Positions 23,194 through 35,149 of a DNA stretch of 64,000 bases are shown piece by piece. Below the pieces are notes generated by a model. The model had not been told where the DNA came from, made no database searches, and saw only the letters and a list, made by a program, of their open reading frames with translations. The stretch's first letter is position 1, and each line of letters starts with the position of its first letter. The stretch is taken from contig NC_058163.1 in NCBI RefSeq assembly GCF_020080835.1, positions 4,499,318-4,563,317 of the forward strand. The letters are read 5' to 3'. Source of the DNA: Cotesia glomerata. Its lineage: Eukaryota; Arthropoda; Insecta; Hymenoptera; Braconidae. Both the position numbers and the translations under genes were made by a program.

Positions 23194-23548
23194 TGTATGA
23201 AAAATTGATGTAGGCACTCAAATGAAAGCTCTTGATGAGTGTAACATCGGGATGAGCTTAAATCTTTAAGAATGTCAATAGTTCACAAGATACAAGGTCA
23301 TTTCTTAACTATGTATCTAGAGATAGAGCATTTTGAAATACAGCCTAAATACTTATCATCATAAATTGAGTATTGGTGAGACTGATATGAAACCATGAAA
23401 AGGCAAAACTCCAGGTCAAGACCTTTCCAACGATACCAAATTTAACCATAAAACCCTTTATTTTATGATATAAATACACTGGCCACAAAATTTTGCTTAT
23501 TCTCTTAATAATATAGATAATATACTAAAATGACACTCAAGTATCGCT

Positions 23549-23900
23549 TATCAAAAAACATCCATGAGGAAGTATGGGTTCATTCAAGAGATATGGAATC
23601 CATAAGATTCAATGTAAGAATGTATGGATTTATATGGGAATCCATGTGTCCCACAGTTTATTATGTGGATTTCCCATAAGATTATCCATGAACCCATGCG
23701 TTCCCTTGAGGATTTCCATATAGTAATCCATGTACCCATACTTTCCCATATAGATTTCCACATGGGAATCCATGTGCTATTTCATGTATAAATTTCTATA
23801 TAAATCCATGCATTTTTACATTGAATTTTAGGGATTCCTACCTGAATCCATACTTTCCTATATAGATTCCCATATAAATCTACATGGATTTTTTAATGGG
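23549..23900 (+). repeat. Foldback repeat I, copy 1
   Basis: Starts TATCAAAAAACATCCATG. It is dominated by mutually complementary words GGAATCCATG / CATGGATTCC and ATATAGATTTCC, so the unit can fold on itself. The reverse complement of the whole block aligns with 25432-25764. No coding potential. Confidence 0.7.
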
Positions 23901-25431
23901 GCCATCACCAGTCTAACAGTCCCAATTCTAAAGCTTTCTTTTCTGCTCATCCAAATAAACAAAGTCACCAAAATTACCATTTATAGTGATTCAGCAATCA
24001 GGTTTTCCCGGTTCGAAACAAAAACATCTATATCTTGGTGGTTGTCGCGGCTTTGTTGCGGGTTGGTCGGAGACGTATTCCATCCTCAATTCGATTGATG
24101 TATTGAATCCGGAGATACAGGAGCAAGGACCCAGTATAGGTATAGTCTAGACGGGATTCCAGACGTCAGAGAAGCGAGAGTAAAATAGGAAAAGTCCTGT
24201 AAGGGTAAAATGCAAATTCTTGTTTACCCTCGACTTGGAACTCAAAGAAGTCTGGGTGACGGATGTCGAATCGATCGGCGTCTAGGGGATGTAGGGTAGA
24301 AGAAAACGAGGGAAGGGGTGAACTCGTTTCTAATCGACAACACTGGCTGCGATTACGTTTATCTGTTGAAGAAAGAAAAAGTTATCATCTGGCGTTGCAA
24401 TCTGTCAGAATTATCCGGGTAGTCAATGGTGATCTTTGTTATTTTTATAGTCCACCGAAACGTCAACTCTCTCCTTTCGGAAATACACATGGTCCGACCT
24501 CGAACAAAGTATACAATACTAGTGCATTCATTTTGTTCTTTGTTGTTTTTGCTTAACCTGTTTGTTTTGTACGCCTCGGGTTTTTGTTTCTGGGCACTGG
24601 TAATGCAGAAAACAAAAGCTTTTCTATTCGCACGGAACAGTGAGTATAAATCGAGAGGAGGAGGATAGAGAACGATGTTACACCCCCAGTGTGTCCGCCC
24701 ACTTTTAGATACAACTTACAACCGTTATCTCAACCCCGATTGTGAAGAATCTCAGAGCTGGATCCAACTCGCTCAGCTTCACTCTCCACTCGAGTTTATT
24801 TTTTTATAATTTCAACAAAACTAAAACCACACTTTTTTACTCTTTCCCTAGATTCTAAGCTCCTTCCTCCCTTGAGCTGCCCTAGTAGGTTTTGCCGAGG
24901 CAGCAGTTACCTTCAAGAACCCGCATATCCAACGCATACACCTTTTTCTTATTCTTCTTTTCACCCAGTAGTTAAAACCCATTCCCTTTCTTCATTTTTT
25001 TGTTTCAAATCTCCAGCTCTTTTCTTCATTTCTTCCTCAGTCTTTCACTCAAACTCTTGCTCTAACTTTACCCCGGAATGTTAACGACTTTGGCAATATA
25101 CTACCGGGTACTCTTGACGTTCAAACTTTCCTTCTGTTCCGTTTAGAGATCGTTAATTTTTATTACTCTTGTATATACTCAACCGTAACTACTCTTTTAA
25201 ATTTTTATTTTCCCTATTCCATCACTCCAACTCTTGTTCTCGATGTTATTGTTCTTATTGTTGCTATTGTTGCTTCTACCATTCTTACAATTCTTCCTGC
25301 TATTGCTATTCTTGTTATATACATTCACATTTTCCTCCTACTGACACTGTATTGTCGTCCAAGTGCTAAATCACAAGTGTTACCAGAGATGCTACCACCA
25401 ATTTTCCGTCTGAGGTCGCTAGGCATTATCC
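23901..25431. other. Low-copy tract between I copies
   Basis: Moderate GC to about 24800, then pyrimidine-rich on the plus strand with an imperfect TTG/TTC/TAT run at 25235-25325. Open frames are short and biased by the pyrimidine tract. I see no exon here. Confidence 0.45.
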
Positions 25432-25764
25432 TATCAAAAAAATCGACATAGGTTTGTATGGGAATCCACATAAGAAAGAACTAATTCATATAGGAATCTG
25501 TAGAATTCAATGTAGGAATGCATGGATTTATATAGAAATTCATAAGTGAAATGGTACATGGATTCCCGTAAAGAAATCCATATAGGAAAGTGTGGGTACA
25601 TGGATAATCTTATGGAAAATCTACATAATAAACTATGAGACACATGGATTCCCATATAAATCCATACATTCCTGCATTAAATGTTATGGATTCCATATCT
25701 CCTGTATGAACCAATACTTTCTCAGGTAGATTTCCATACAAACCTGCATGGATGTTTTTGATAG
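25432..25764 (-). repeat. Foldback repeat I, copy 2, inverted
   Basis: Begins CTATCAAAAAAATCGACATA and ends GCATGGATGTTTTTGATAGG. Both edges carry the TATCAAAAA / TTTTTGATA pair, marking a complete foldback unit. The reverse strand aligns with 23549-23900. A further short relic (ATATGGATTTTTTTGATAGG) is at 26838-26857. Confidence 0.7.
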
Positions 25765-25781
25765 GCTATATTTGAGTGTTA

Positions 25782-26661
25782 TGGGTGATTCTCAAGCATG
25801 GGTGATTCTCTGTAAGGATGTTTTTTTCTGCCCCAGGAATTTTTTTATTAGAAAAATTGTTATTTTGTTACTAAAAAGAATTTATTACGAAAGTAAAAAA
25901 ACATTTCTATTTGGAGCATTGAAAACTAAAATGAAATAAATTTTGGTTTTTTTGCTATAAATTCGTAAACCACCGAAATAACAGTCCCTTGGGCTGTCCC
26001 TTTCCCGAAATTGAAACTTTAATATTAAATTTTAAGTTATTCGTCCATAATATATTATTTTGTCCACAATGTTTATAAACTTAATTAGTTAACTAACAAT
26101 CTTCTTCAATAAAAAATACCGAAATTTAATTTGTTTCATTAAATTCATTAAACTATTTGTTTATATGTGCTATTTTATGTTCTGTAAGGTTTATAAGGAC
26201 CTAACTAGCCTTGAGTTAATAACCATAGGGCTGTTAGCGCTTTATCGCCATTTTATTTAGTGTCAAAACACCGTTTGTGCTGGAAACATGTGTCTGGGCC
26301 GCGAGATACTCAGTCCCCTGGCAACTATTTTTATTTATAAAATTGGATCCATAAGTCTTAATATTGTTCTAATTAATGTAAATATTCATTGAGAACTTGA
26401 AAAGTTGAATGCATTGTAATAGTTTGCTTGATTTTTCTCAATTTGATAAAAAAAACAGTCCCCTGGCAAACAGTCCCCTGTCATATTATAGGGCAAAAGA
26501 TACACAAATATCGAAAAAACAAAAATTAAATTGGCTGTTTATTTATTATCTTTAAGCTGATAGTTTTGTAGCCCTTGTTAATTTTTTTTCTAATAAAATC
26601 AAAAATAATTTGGTCGGACAATTTTGTACAGATTGAAGACGTCCTTACAGAGAATCACCCA
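25782..26661 (+). mobile_element. Miniature DNA transposon H1
   Basis: 880 bp with termini TGGGTGATTCTC and GAATCACCCA, flanked by TA on both sides (25780-25781 and 26662-26663). The left terminus is tandemly doubled: TGGGTGATTCTC at 25782 and again at 25799, where the family sequence TCTGTAAGGA follows. Internal CAGTCCCCTGG-type motifs occur near 25983, 26309, 26456 and 26470. It is inverted relative to H2 (29672-30529). No ORF. Confidence 0.9.
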
Positions 26662-26663
26662 TA

Positions 26664-26860
26664 AAATATCAATTAAAGAAAAGATCTTGGACAATTGGGT
26701 GGTGCGGAAGATTAACAAACGCAAAGTTTGCGATTTGCGTCCTCGATATACCTAATTATATAAAACTCCATGTTATTATTTTAATTTTTTTACTGAATTC
26801 TTGCACGAAATTACAGGAAAGTTCTATAGAAGAGCATATGGATTTTTTTGATAGGAAGAA
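26664..26860 (+). repeat. Dispersed repeat T, copy 2
   Basis: 26668-26755 aligns with the reverse complement of 19840-19925 through ATCAATTAAAG, GATCTTGGAC and GGGTGGTGCGGAA. It ends near an I-type relic at 26838-26857. H1 inserted at its left edge. Confidence 0.55.
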
Positions 26861-29671
26861 ATTTATAGCTCGAAACAAAAGACAACATTTTAGTGTGAAT
26901 TGGGGAACATAACCGAGAATGCATCATACATCAGACTGAGAAGATTAGGTGGGTCTGTCACTCGCATGAATTCCACGTCAAACGATTCTCGAGTATTTCA
27001 CTAGCTTTCTCTGTACTTGGAGTTGTAAAACGCGACATACCTCCGTCCCTTCCAGCTTTGGAAAACTTATCCTTTCATTCCGTGCATCTTGACTAGCATC
27101 GAGAAATTCCGTTCGACGTACTAACATATAGACTCGCAAGTAGCTGCAAAGGAAAATATTCGGAATTCTGTCAAGAGCTGAAGCACTTTCGTCAACTCGA
27201 ATTTTATACCGACATATTTCGGTCCTTGAAAATGAATCTGAGATATGCGAAGCAATGACACTCCAATGCAGCTGTTGTGCTCGATAGATCGACCTCAACG
27301 CTGTTCGACGTACTTCTTTATTTTGGCATCGACAAAAAAAAAGGAAAAAACGTGAGATGGGGATTCTCCGTTCGTACGTGGAATACGGAAAATGGGAAAT
27401 GAAAAATAAAATTATTGGATATTTAAAATAAAATGCATGATATGCTATATAGTAACTATAACTCTAACTCAAAGTTTGTGAGGGAATAAGTATCAAGAAA
27501 TAAGCTATCAAATGGGTAAAAGATTCAAGATAGATCGGCTTTGCATAATGCAACGTTCTGATTTATGAAATGAGAGATTCTAACTCACCATTTTACTTTA
27601 TTTTCTCTCTGGTAACCATCAAATGGAAGCTTTAATTCAAGATGGAAGATCTCAAGAATATAAGGAACACCACGGAGATAACTCTGAAAATTGTCTTCCC
27701 GAAATTAGCTGCCCCAACTCGGATGTGTTAATAAAACCGGGATCTACTTTAAAAAAAATAGTAAAATAGTGAATCTTGGAGCATTAATGCTCTGCTGTGG
27801 TAAGAGATAAAAGGTTATAGGAAAAAAAATTTTAAATAGAGAATAATAACAAAAGTAAGCTTTGTTTCAGTATTCAAGAACCGTACCAGACTTTATCTTT
27901 TCGCGCGATTTGACAAAAAACATCGAGTGCACGTGGCACGTTTGCTAAACAAAAGCTTCTACGTGTTTCGCGTTGTCTATTCCTTTGTGACCTGGGACTT
28001 AAAACTTAAATAATTTCCCGCAAGTAAACAATTATTGCAACGTTTAGCTTCTCGTCCAGAGAATCCACTTTAAACCAGGTTAGAATACCAAGACACCACG
28101 GATACGTCCCCAATTCCCAATTGTGGCGCCCAATGTCTGTCAACCCTCCTCAGTTTTATCAAGCCACGACCACGATCAAGGTTCTAAGTCGAGAATTGAT
28201 CAAGCCAAGAAATAATGGAGGGCTGATAAGCCATTCGTTTAAACTTTGAAATTTGGTAGTTTCTCAGTCTGCAAGAAGAAGCAGCGATATCGCACCAGAG
28301 GGAGCTGAACTCATTGCAGTTTCGTACCAAAAAAGGGGTAGAAGCTTATACGCGGGTTAAATAAATTCAGTGTACGTGGACGGAATTCGCGGGGTTGGCC
28401 CGCGGCCGGATGATTTAACTAGTTTGGTAAGAAGGTTGAAAGGGCTCTACACCTTCCTTTAAATCAAGTGCCTTATACAACTAGTACGTTCTCCAAGTTC
28501 TGGCGTACTTTCGATCCAGTCTAGCCAAGTGCAGAGAATAACTTTTGGAGCATGCTGGATTCCTGAAAGCTATATAATAAGAATCGGTACTCCGTATGCC
28601 GCAGTGAACATGCACAGACGTTCATGCCAGGAATCCGGAGCAGCTACGAGAAATACCGAATAGTTGTTAGCTGTTGTCCAAAAGCTAAACAGATTTCCGA
28701 TCTGACCTAATCAACGATCAATCATCAACTTTACGATTAAGCTTGCTCTTGTGGACGTTAATGAAGAAAAAAGCCACGCGAGCGAAAGGTTAAATTATTA
28801 ATGATTCAGCAAAACAAGGTCTTTCTGGGATTTGGTATCCGTCTTTCGTTCCGTTTCTCGCCCCAGAGGGTTCTCGGGTGTTCACGTCCCTCAGTGGCCA
28901 TTCGTCAAATATCACGCTGGTGGGATTTCTTAGGGAACTCGATCCATCTTTTTGGTAGATGGCGAAAGATCGATCCTCCTCACGAAACGTTTTCTTCAAC
29001 CTTTTATTATTCTCATTGCTCCTTCACAAGACTATTTTTCTCTCTGTCACTTTTCTCAACTCTTCTCTTTTTCATACTTAGAAAAATATATCCCGGTTGT
29101 ACACTGACGGGTGCATTTTCCCGGTGAATTTCAACGACGATATCTCTTGTCTCGGGGGAGGAACCAGAACCGTCAAATTTATTCACGTCACGTTATAATA
29201 CAAATTCGTTCGGGGTCACGCTTATCGTCTGCTATTTCTTTTCAAGATAAAGATACGATCATTGTTATTTTTTATCACTATTACATCACCAGTTATTCAA
29301 TTAATTAATTTATCAATACTGTAATTCCAGTCTGACGCAACTGATATTAAAGTCCGGCAAGGAAATAATTGAGGACTGAAGATTTATGTCAATATCAAGT
29401 ACGGGTGCTTTCACGATGACTAATGACCAAGACCAAACAAAGGATTTCTCAAATGCCCGGAAATTAAATTCACATCAATGATCCCTTACTGCCTGAGTTG
29501 ACTTCAACCCTCCAACATCCTCCAGATTCAGAATCGAAGGAATTATATTGAATGCATTGATCACTTTTTGTTTGGTTTTAATTTTATGCAGTTTTCTGTA
29601 CCTAATTTCCATATCTAGCATTAAAACCTGCCATGTCTGTTGTTTAATATTAGTTCGTTAACATTTATAAG
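26861..29671. other. Low-copy tract
   Basis: Moderate-GC sequence without repeat partners. A minus-strand stretch 27692-27588 is open and ends in a GTGAGT donor-like site, but its acceptor lacks a pyrimidine tract, so I do not call it. The rest shows overlapping short frames only. Confidence 0.4.
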
Positions 29672-30529
29672 GGTGATTCTCTGTAAGGACGTCTTAAATC
29701 TGTACAAAATTGTCCGACCAAATTATTTTTGATTTCATCAGAAAAAAAATTAACAAGGGCTACAAAACTATCAGCTTAATGATAATAAATAAACAGCCAA
29801 TTTAATTTTTGTTTTTTCGATATTTATGTATCTTTTGCCCTATAACATGACAGGGGACTGTTTGCCAGGGGACTGTTTTTTTTATCAAATATTTACATTA
29901 ATTAGAATAATATTAAGACTTATGGATCCAATTTTATAAATAAAAATAGTTGCCAGGGGACTGAGTATCTCGTGGCCCAAACACATGTTTCCTGCACAAA
30001 GGGTGTTGTGACACTAAATAAAATGGCGATAAAGCGCCAACAGCCCTATGGTTATTAACTCAAGGCTAGTCAGGTCCTTATAAACCTTACAGAACATAAA
30101 ATAGCACGCTGGATTTTTTTTTGGCTTTGAACTTCTGGCAGAGGACTGTTCTTAAAACGCCTGGGACAAACTTTGGTTTAATGAATTTAATGAAACAAAT
30201 TAAATTTCGGTATTTTTTATTGAAGAAGATTGTTAGTTAACTAATTAACTTTATAAACATTGTGGACAAAATGATATATTATGGACGAATAACTTAAAAT
30301 TTAATATTAAAGTTTCAATTTCGGGAAAGGGACAGCCCAGGGGACTGTTATTTCGGTGGTTTACGAATTTATAACAAAAAAACCAAAATTTATTTTATTT
30401 TAGTTTTCAATGCTCCAAATAGAAATGTTTTTTTACTTTCGTAATAAATTTTTTTTAGTAACGAAATAACAATTTTTATAATAAAAAAATTCCTGGGGCA
30501 GAAAAAAACATCCTTACAGAGAATCACCC
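29672..30529 (-). mobile_element. Miniature DNA transposon H2, inverted to H1
   Basis: About 858 bp. Termini GGGTGATTCTCTGTAAGGA at the left and TCCTTACAGAGAATCACCC at the right are perfect complements over 19 bases. ATAA stands on both sides (29668-29671 and 30530-30533), and within it lies the same TA seen for H1. Internal CCAGGGGACTG motifs match H1 in reverse. No ORF. Confidence 0.9.
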
Positions 30530-30533
30530 ATAA

Positions 30534-30851
30534 GCAGATGTCTTGTGCTGTTGGTCAACTGTGGCTCAAGAACCTGATAAACATGCTTTAAGCTCTAGTG
30601 GATCATCTTTTGACGATCTGAAAGATGGAAAAGCATTTCAAGCAAATGATGGATTCTTGTATTGGGCTGATCATTATTTAAAGCTGTCAAGTGCAGTTGT
30701 GTCGCAGCAAACAATTAAAGCGAAGAAGCAATTAAAATATCATGATGCAATGACAACAAGTAAGACTGTGCCAAGAATTGAGTCATTGAGTCTATTCATT
30801 TTCTTTGAGTCTATTCACTCATTGGAGCTTTTATTTCAATGTGAGGAGTAA
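30534..30851 (+). other. Unassigned open frame beside H2
   Basis: A frame open from GCAGATGTC at 30534 to a TAA at 30849-30851 encodes about 105 residues with fairly ordinary composition (for example SSFDDLKDGKAFQANDGF). A donor-like CAA|GTAAGA lies at 30754-30755. The only upstream AG (ATAAGCAG) falls right at the H2 boundary and lacks a good pyrimidine tract. It could be a decayed exon, a retrocopy fragment or chance. I recognise no family. Confidence 0.2.
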
Positions 30852-31735
30852 AAAATGTTGCGTCGAGAGAATTTGTAAGCATATATATGTATATTTATAC
30901 ATGTAGGTTGGTAATGTTATGACGAATGTGAAAAGCACTCGATTCTTTATGCCATCCGCGACAGAGTGCCAAGAAGCAGAAGAAAAATAAAAGCAAAAGA
31001 CGCTGGTAAAAAAGAATTGGAAACAAGTACGAGAGGAAAAAGTGTCGTAGCCTAAGGAGTCAAGAGGATCGGGGGAATAATTTCAAATGTATGAGATTTT
31101 GTGAGAGCTTCAGCTCTTGCTTGGGTTCTACTGAAGCTAGATGCTGAAAAATCGCGAGAATCGAGAAACTGTACATTTTGTGGTGAAAAGTACCCTGTGT
31201 TGGAGGTGCCTTCGGGAATACGCAAATGTCCAATGTTCTCATCTCGTTTTCGATGTAAAATAGTATCTCAAAAGTCTATATTCAAGAGGGACTATAGCTT
31301 TACGTTTTTGTCACCATTTCTATTTCAATGGATTTTGTTTTATTACCATGTTGGACGTCTTAAACTAAACCGTCTCGAGTTTAAAATACAGATATATAGA
31401 GATACTAACTCATATATTGAAGTAAAGAGCGTGGGTGCTCGAAGCAGGAACAGGAGCTAGAGCGGGAGCCAGTTGTGCAGTGGGTGGCTCTCGTTGCCAG
31501 GATTATTGAATTTCCTGTCATCTACAGAAGAAATACGGTCTATTTACTTTGGCAGAGAATAAAGGGACGCTCTAAGTCGGTGGAAGGAAATCAAAGAACC
31601 TTCGCTAGGAAACTTTTTACGCGACACCTTTTTCATCACAATCAGAATCTTTAATTAAGACTTTGCTGCCTTAACTCTGTTTATGTTTTACGTCTAGTGA
31701 TTGGAACCAAGACAGTGTTTTTTTTCTCTGTCATT
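30852..31735. other. Low-copy tract
   Basis: Moderate-GC sequence with a short open plus-strand frame around 31101-31460 that lacks start context or splice sites. Nothing recognisable. Confidence 0.4.
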
Positions 31736-31910
31736 CAAGTTTTTGTTCATAACTGAGAAACTATTGCTCTAATTGAAAATTTGTACTAAATCTTGTAACC
31801 ATCAAAAAAATATTCATTGTCTTTTTATTCAATATTGATAGTTTTGAAGATATTATCGAAAAACCACTAGCTCAAATCTTTTTTAAAATCAGAAACGAAC
31901 AAAATTGGCT
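31736..31910 (+). repeat. Repeat P fragment
   Basis: Carries the family phrases CATAACTGAGAAACTATTGC, AAATTTGTACTAAAT, a TATTCATTGTCTTTTT stretch and GATAGTTTTGAAGATAT. Similar blocks recur at 38960-39147, 40766-41000, 41780-42000, 43371-43570, 44585-44756, 47313-47550, 50712-51074 and 62505-62945. The G2 insertion follows directly. Confidence 0.55.
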
Positions 31911-31912
31911 TA

Positions 31913-32625
31913 AAGTAGTTTGGTCATCGCAATCCGAGGTCAAATTAGTAGAAATTTTTTTTTCTTTTTTGCAAGCGATCACTCTAAAAATAGCATAAAA
32001 TATGAAATTATTTCTAATCAGAATTTAATTGAATAAATTCAATTCATAATTATGGTTAAATAATTTTAATAATATAACGAATAAAATATCAACTGACAAG
32101 TACTAGGCTGGCACAAAACAATAACAATTGTTATAGGTTATGTAAGGTCGGTACTTAAAACAGTTGCTTACGGTGTTCATTTATTGTTTAAATTTGCAAA
32201 TATCACTTCAATATGTTAAATCTGCTATAATTTACGTGAAATTTTAATGTATGTTTAATAACAATTTATTTTAATGCAAAAAAACTTTATGATTATATTT
32301 CAATTCCAAATTTGCCGCGCACCAAGAAGTCGGCATTTTCCCCCTGATAAAGATGGGGGAGTAATGTCTCCGACAAACAACCAAAGTAGAAACCAATTTT
32401 TGATGTTAAAAAATTAATTAAATTAAAACTATGTGGCAAATCGTTATCAAATTTTGATAGAATATGCATGAAACATTGTTCTATCTATTGGAAAGTTTTT
32501 TTTATGGGGTCAAGTTAGCCGATTTTTTATAAATCCTCCATTTTCGGAGTTATTGAATAAGGACACTCATAAGAGATCGTGTATTTTTGCAAAACTTTAA
32601 TTAATTATATCTCTTAAACGGTGTG
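31913..32625 (-). mobile_element. Miniature DNA transposon G2, truncated
   Basis: Reverse-orientation copy of G. It starts after a TA (31911-31912) with AAGTAGTTTGGTCATCGC and runs colinear with the complement of G1 and G3 until about 32625 (CTTAAACGGTGTG). The ~120 bp that should form the other terminus are missing. It no longer has paired ends. Confidence 0.8.
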
Positions 32626-34318
32626 AACTTGTAAAATAAACAATCAGCCAACGATATGGGGAGCAAAATTCAAATCCTGACCTCCAACAATATCATCGAA
32701 TGTGGTTAAATAAACTTTGGGATATTTTCTTAATAGGATTGGACTTTAGCGTTTTACAAAATCAAACACTGAGAGCTTGGATCACTAAATTGGGTAGTAT
32801 TTATAGAAGAAGCGACTGTTATCTGTTAATTAAATGATAAAGTAGTGGTTTAGATGATTTAAACGGAAAACGAGAATCCAGGATTAATATTAATAATAAT
32901 GAAATAGTGCGTTTTGGATGGCAGACAGTTTTAGAAAAGGGCATGGTAGTTTATCTGTGAGTTTAAATTTGAATTTAAATTCGGAAACGTCGAAAAATAG
33001 AGATCGTGGCACGAGCGGGTAACCGTGACACAGCCGAGGACGACCCGGTGCTGCATAAAATCATAAAGTATGCAAAATCCAAATGCAAATGCTCCCCTAG
33101 GTATGCATGAAAATGGGGAAAACGTATGAAATATTGGATATGAAATATGCGAACCACCAAAACTAACGCTTTCTAGAGTATACTGCTTTCCAGACGGATA
33201 TTTTTGTTATACAAAAATATATTATTTAAAAACGCTATTGTTGAAACAATGGACGCAATAATGGAAAATTCATAAATTTTTAACACGCTCCATCCCAATT
33301 CAAGTTTCCTTTTCTGGAAATCGATAGTTTTCGTTAAAATTACAGTGAAAAAAAAAAATATCAGTATCAACAATGAAAAAGTTTTACCTAAGCTTGGACT
33401 CATTAATTTATGAATAGTAATGAATGCAGGAGCAGTTTTTAAATAAATACAACAAAAAGTAACAAAATAATTAACCTTGAGAATAAATTAGCACCGAAAT
33501 CGAGAATATTGAAACAGAAACAAAGGATTTAATATGCATTGTAGATTGTAGAGAGTTGATGGCAGAGGAAAGCACCCGGTATTGATTGAAATTAATAATT
33601 AAGTATCGCTGATGGCTATTATTGGAATTACTGGTGTTGCTGTGATGAAAGAGCAATACATTTGCAATGTATATAATTATATATTGAACGTGTCGGAGAA
33701 GTAGGATAGTAATTGATGGGGAGCGTTAACGTCACCCCTTTTACAATGGGAGGCATTGTTAGCTAAATTCCGGACACGCGGTGACGACCGGACGAGCGGA
33801 ACGAGTCGAGGGTGACTTATCTCGTCAGACCATCATGCGCAGCCGTGCGTCTCCGATACCGAATTAGAAATCCTCGTTCCGAGAGATTTACTGTGAAAAT
33901 GACGAATAGAACTCACCGGCAACCAAACTATATCTTTTAGATTTATAAGTGGAACACTTTATTTTCGTCCACTCTATTCATTTTTACGCTTTTACCCCAA
34001 TTTAACGCACTGGTCACTGTGATTTTGATTTTTGGGTCTTCTAATGACCTTTAAAGGCTGTGCGTAAGCTTGGGATGTTGCTTGCACTCTTTTGGAATGA
34101 AGTGAGTGATTTAGAAGTTGCAAAAGTGATTAGAAGCCATGAAGTGGCTTCAGAATCGGAATTCGGATTTTTTCATCAAATGATGCTTAGCAAACTGCCA
34201 TTTTCTTGCACAGAATCTTTGAAAAGCAATCTTACATTCTGGAAAATGATGCCAGAATACCAGAAATTTAGGTATGTTCAACTTAAGAAGAGTTTAAAAC
34301 GCAAGCAATGCTCATTTA
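32626..34318. other. Low-copy tract
   Basis: AT-rich with a GC-rich patch at 33765-33870 that is open for about 27 codons on the plus strand (AAT TCC GGA CAC ... AAT TAG) but has no splice signals. It could be a regulatory element; no gene called. Confidence 0.4.
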
Positions 34319-35139
34319 AGGTAGTTTGGGTGCCAAATGACTTCAACTTGACCCCATATTTTTTTATATTCATTCGAAGGATTATGATTTAATACATCTA
34401 CAGAAAAAAAATCAGATTTTTTTACCACACCGTTTAAGAGATATAATTAATTAAAGTTTCGCAAAAATACACGATCTCTTATGAGTGTCCTTGTTCAATA
34501 ACTCCGGAAATGGAGGATTTATAAAAAATCGGCTAACTTGACCCCATAAAAAAAACTTTCTAATAGATAGAACAATGTTTCATACATATTCTATCAAAAT
34601 TTGCTAACGATTTGCCACGTAGTTTTAATTTAATTAATTTTTTAATATCAAAAATTGGTTTCTACCTTTGTTGTTTGTCGGAGACATTACTCCCTCATTT
34701 TTATCAGGGAAAAAATGGCGACTTCTCGGTGCGCGGCAAATTTGAAATTGAAATATAATCATAAAGTTTTTCTGCATTAAAATAAATTGTTATTAAACAT
34801 ACATTAAAAGTTCACGTAAATTGTAGCAGATTTAACATATTGAAGTGATATTTGCAAATTTAAACAGTAAATGAACACCATGAGCAACTATTTTAAGTAC
34901 CGACCTTACATAACCTATAACAATTGTTATTGTTTTGTGCCAGCCTAGTACTTGTCAGTTGATATTTTATTAGTTATATTATTATAATTATTCAACCATA
35001 ATTATGAATTGAATTTATTTAATTAAATTCTGATTAGAAATAATTTTATAATTTATGCTATTTTTCGAGTGATCACTTGCGAAAAAGAAAAAAAAAATAT
35101 CTATCAATTTGACCTCGGATCGCGACGACCAAACTACCT
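34319..35139 (+). mobile_element. Miniature DNA transposon G3
   Basis: 821 bp, same orientation as G1, termini AGGTAGTTTGG and CCAAACTACCT, TA on both sides (34317-34318 and 35140-35141). It is highly similar to G1 over the whole length, which implies recent spread of the family. No ORF. Confidence 0.88.
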
Positions 35140-35149
35140 TAAAAGAATT

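Larger units (their letters stand above)
19928..23520 (+). mobile_element. Hairpin-module element A3, three modules, heavily interrupted
   Basis: Cap at 19928 (AGCAAACTTGCAGTCACTAT) and complete modules at 20056-20239 and 20327-20510. A degraded third module has its right arm at 23202-23268, followed by the family tail to about 23520. The third module is broken by element F (20671-21550) and by element O (21590-23193), which itself contains N. Removing the insertions leaves about 1.1 kb. A duplicated spacer (AATGACTTTTGTTAAATTGC) precedes each of the first two modules, showing that modules multiplied as a unit with their spacer. Confidence 0.75.

Noticed and set aside
27588..27692. Possible minus-strand exon ending in GTGAGT
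   Set aside because: The frame is open, but the only acceptor (AATTTTCAG) lacks a proper pyrimidine tract and the peptide is not recognisable.
33765..33870. GC-rich patch open for about 27 codons
   Set aside because: Terminated by stops on both sides with no splice sites; base composition alone is not enough.
34060..34316. Open plus-strand frame before G3
   Set aside because: It reads on into the transposon, has no splice structure, and the peptide shows no recognisable motif.
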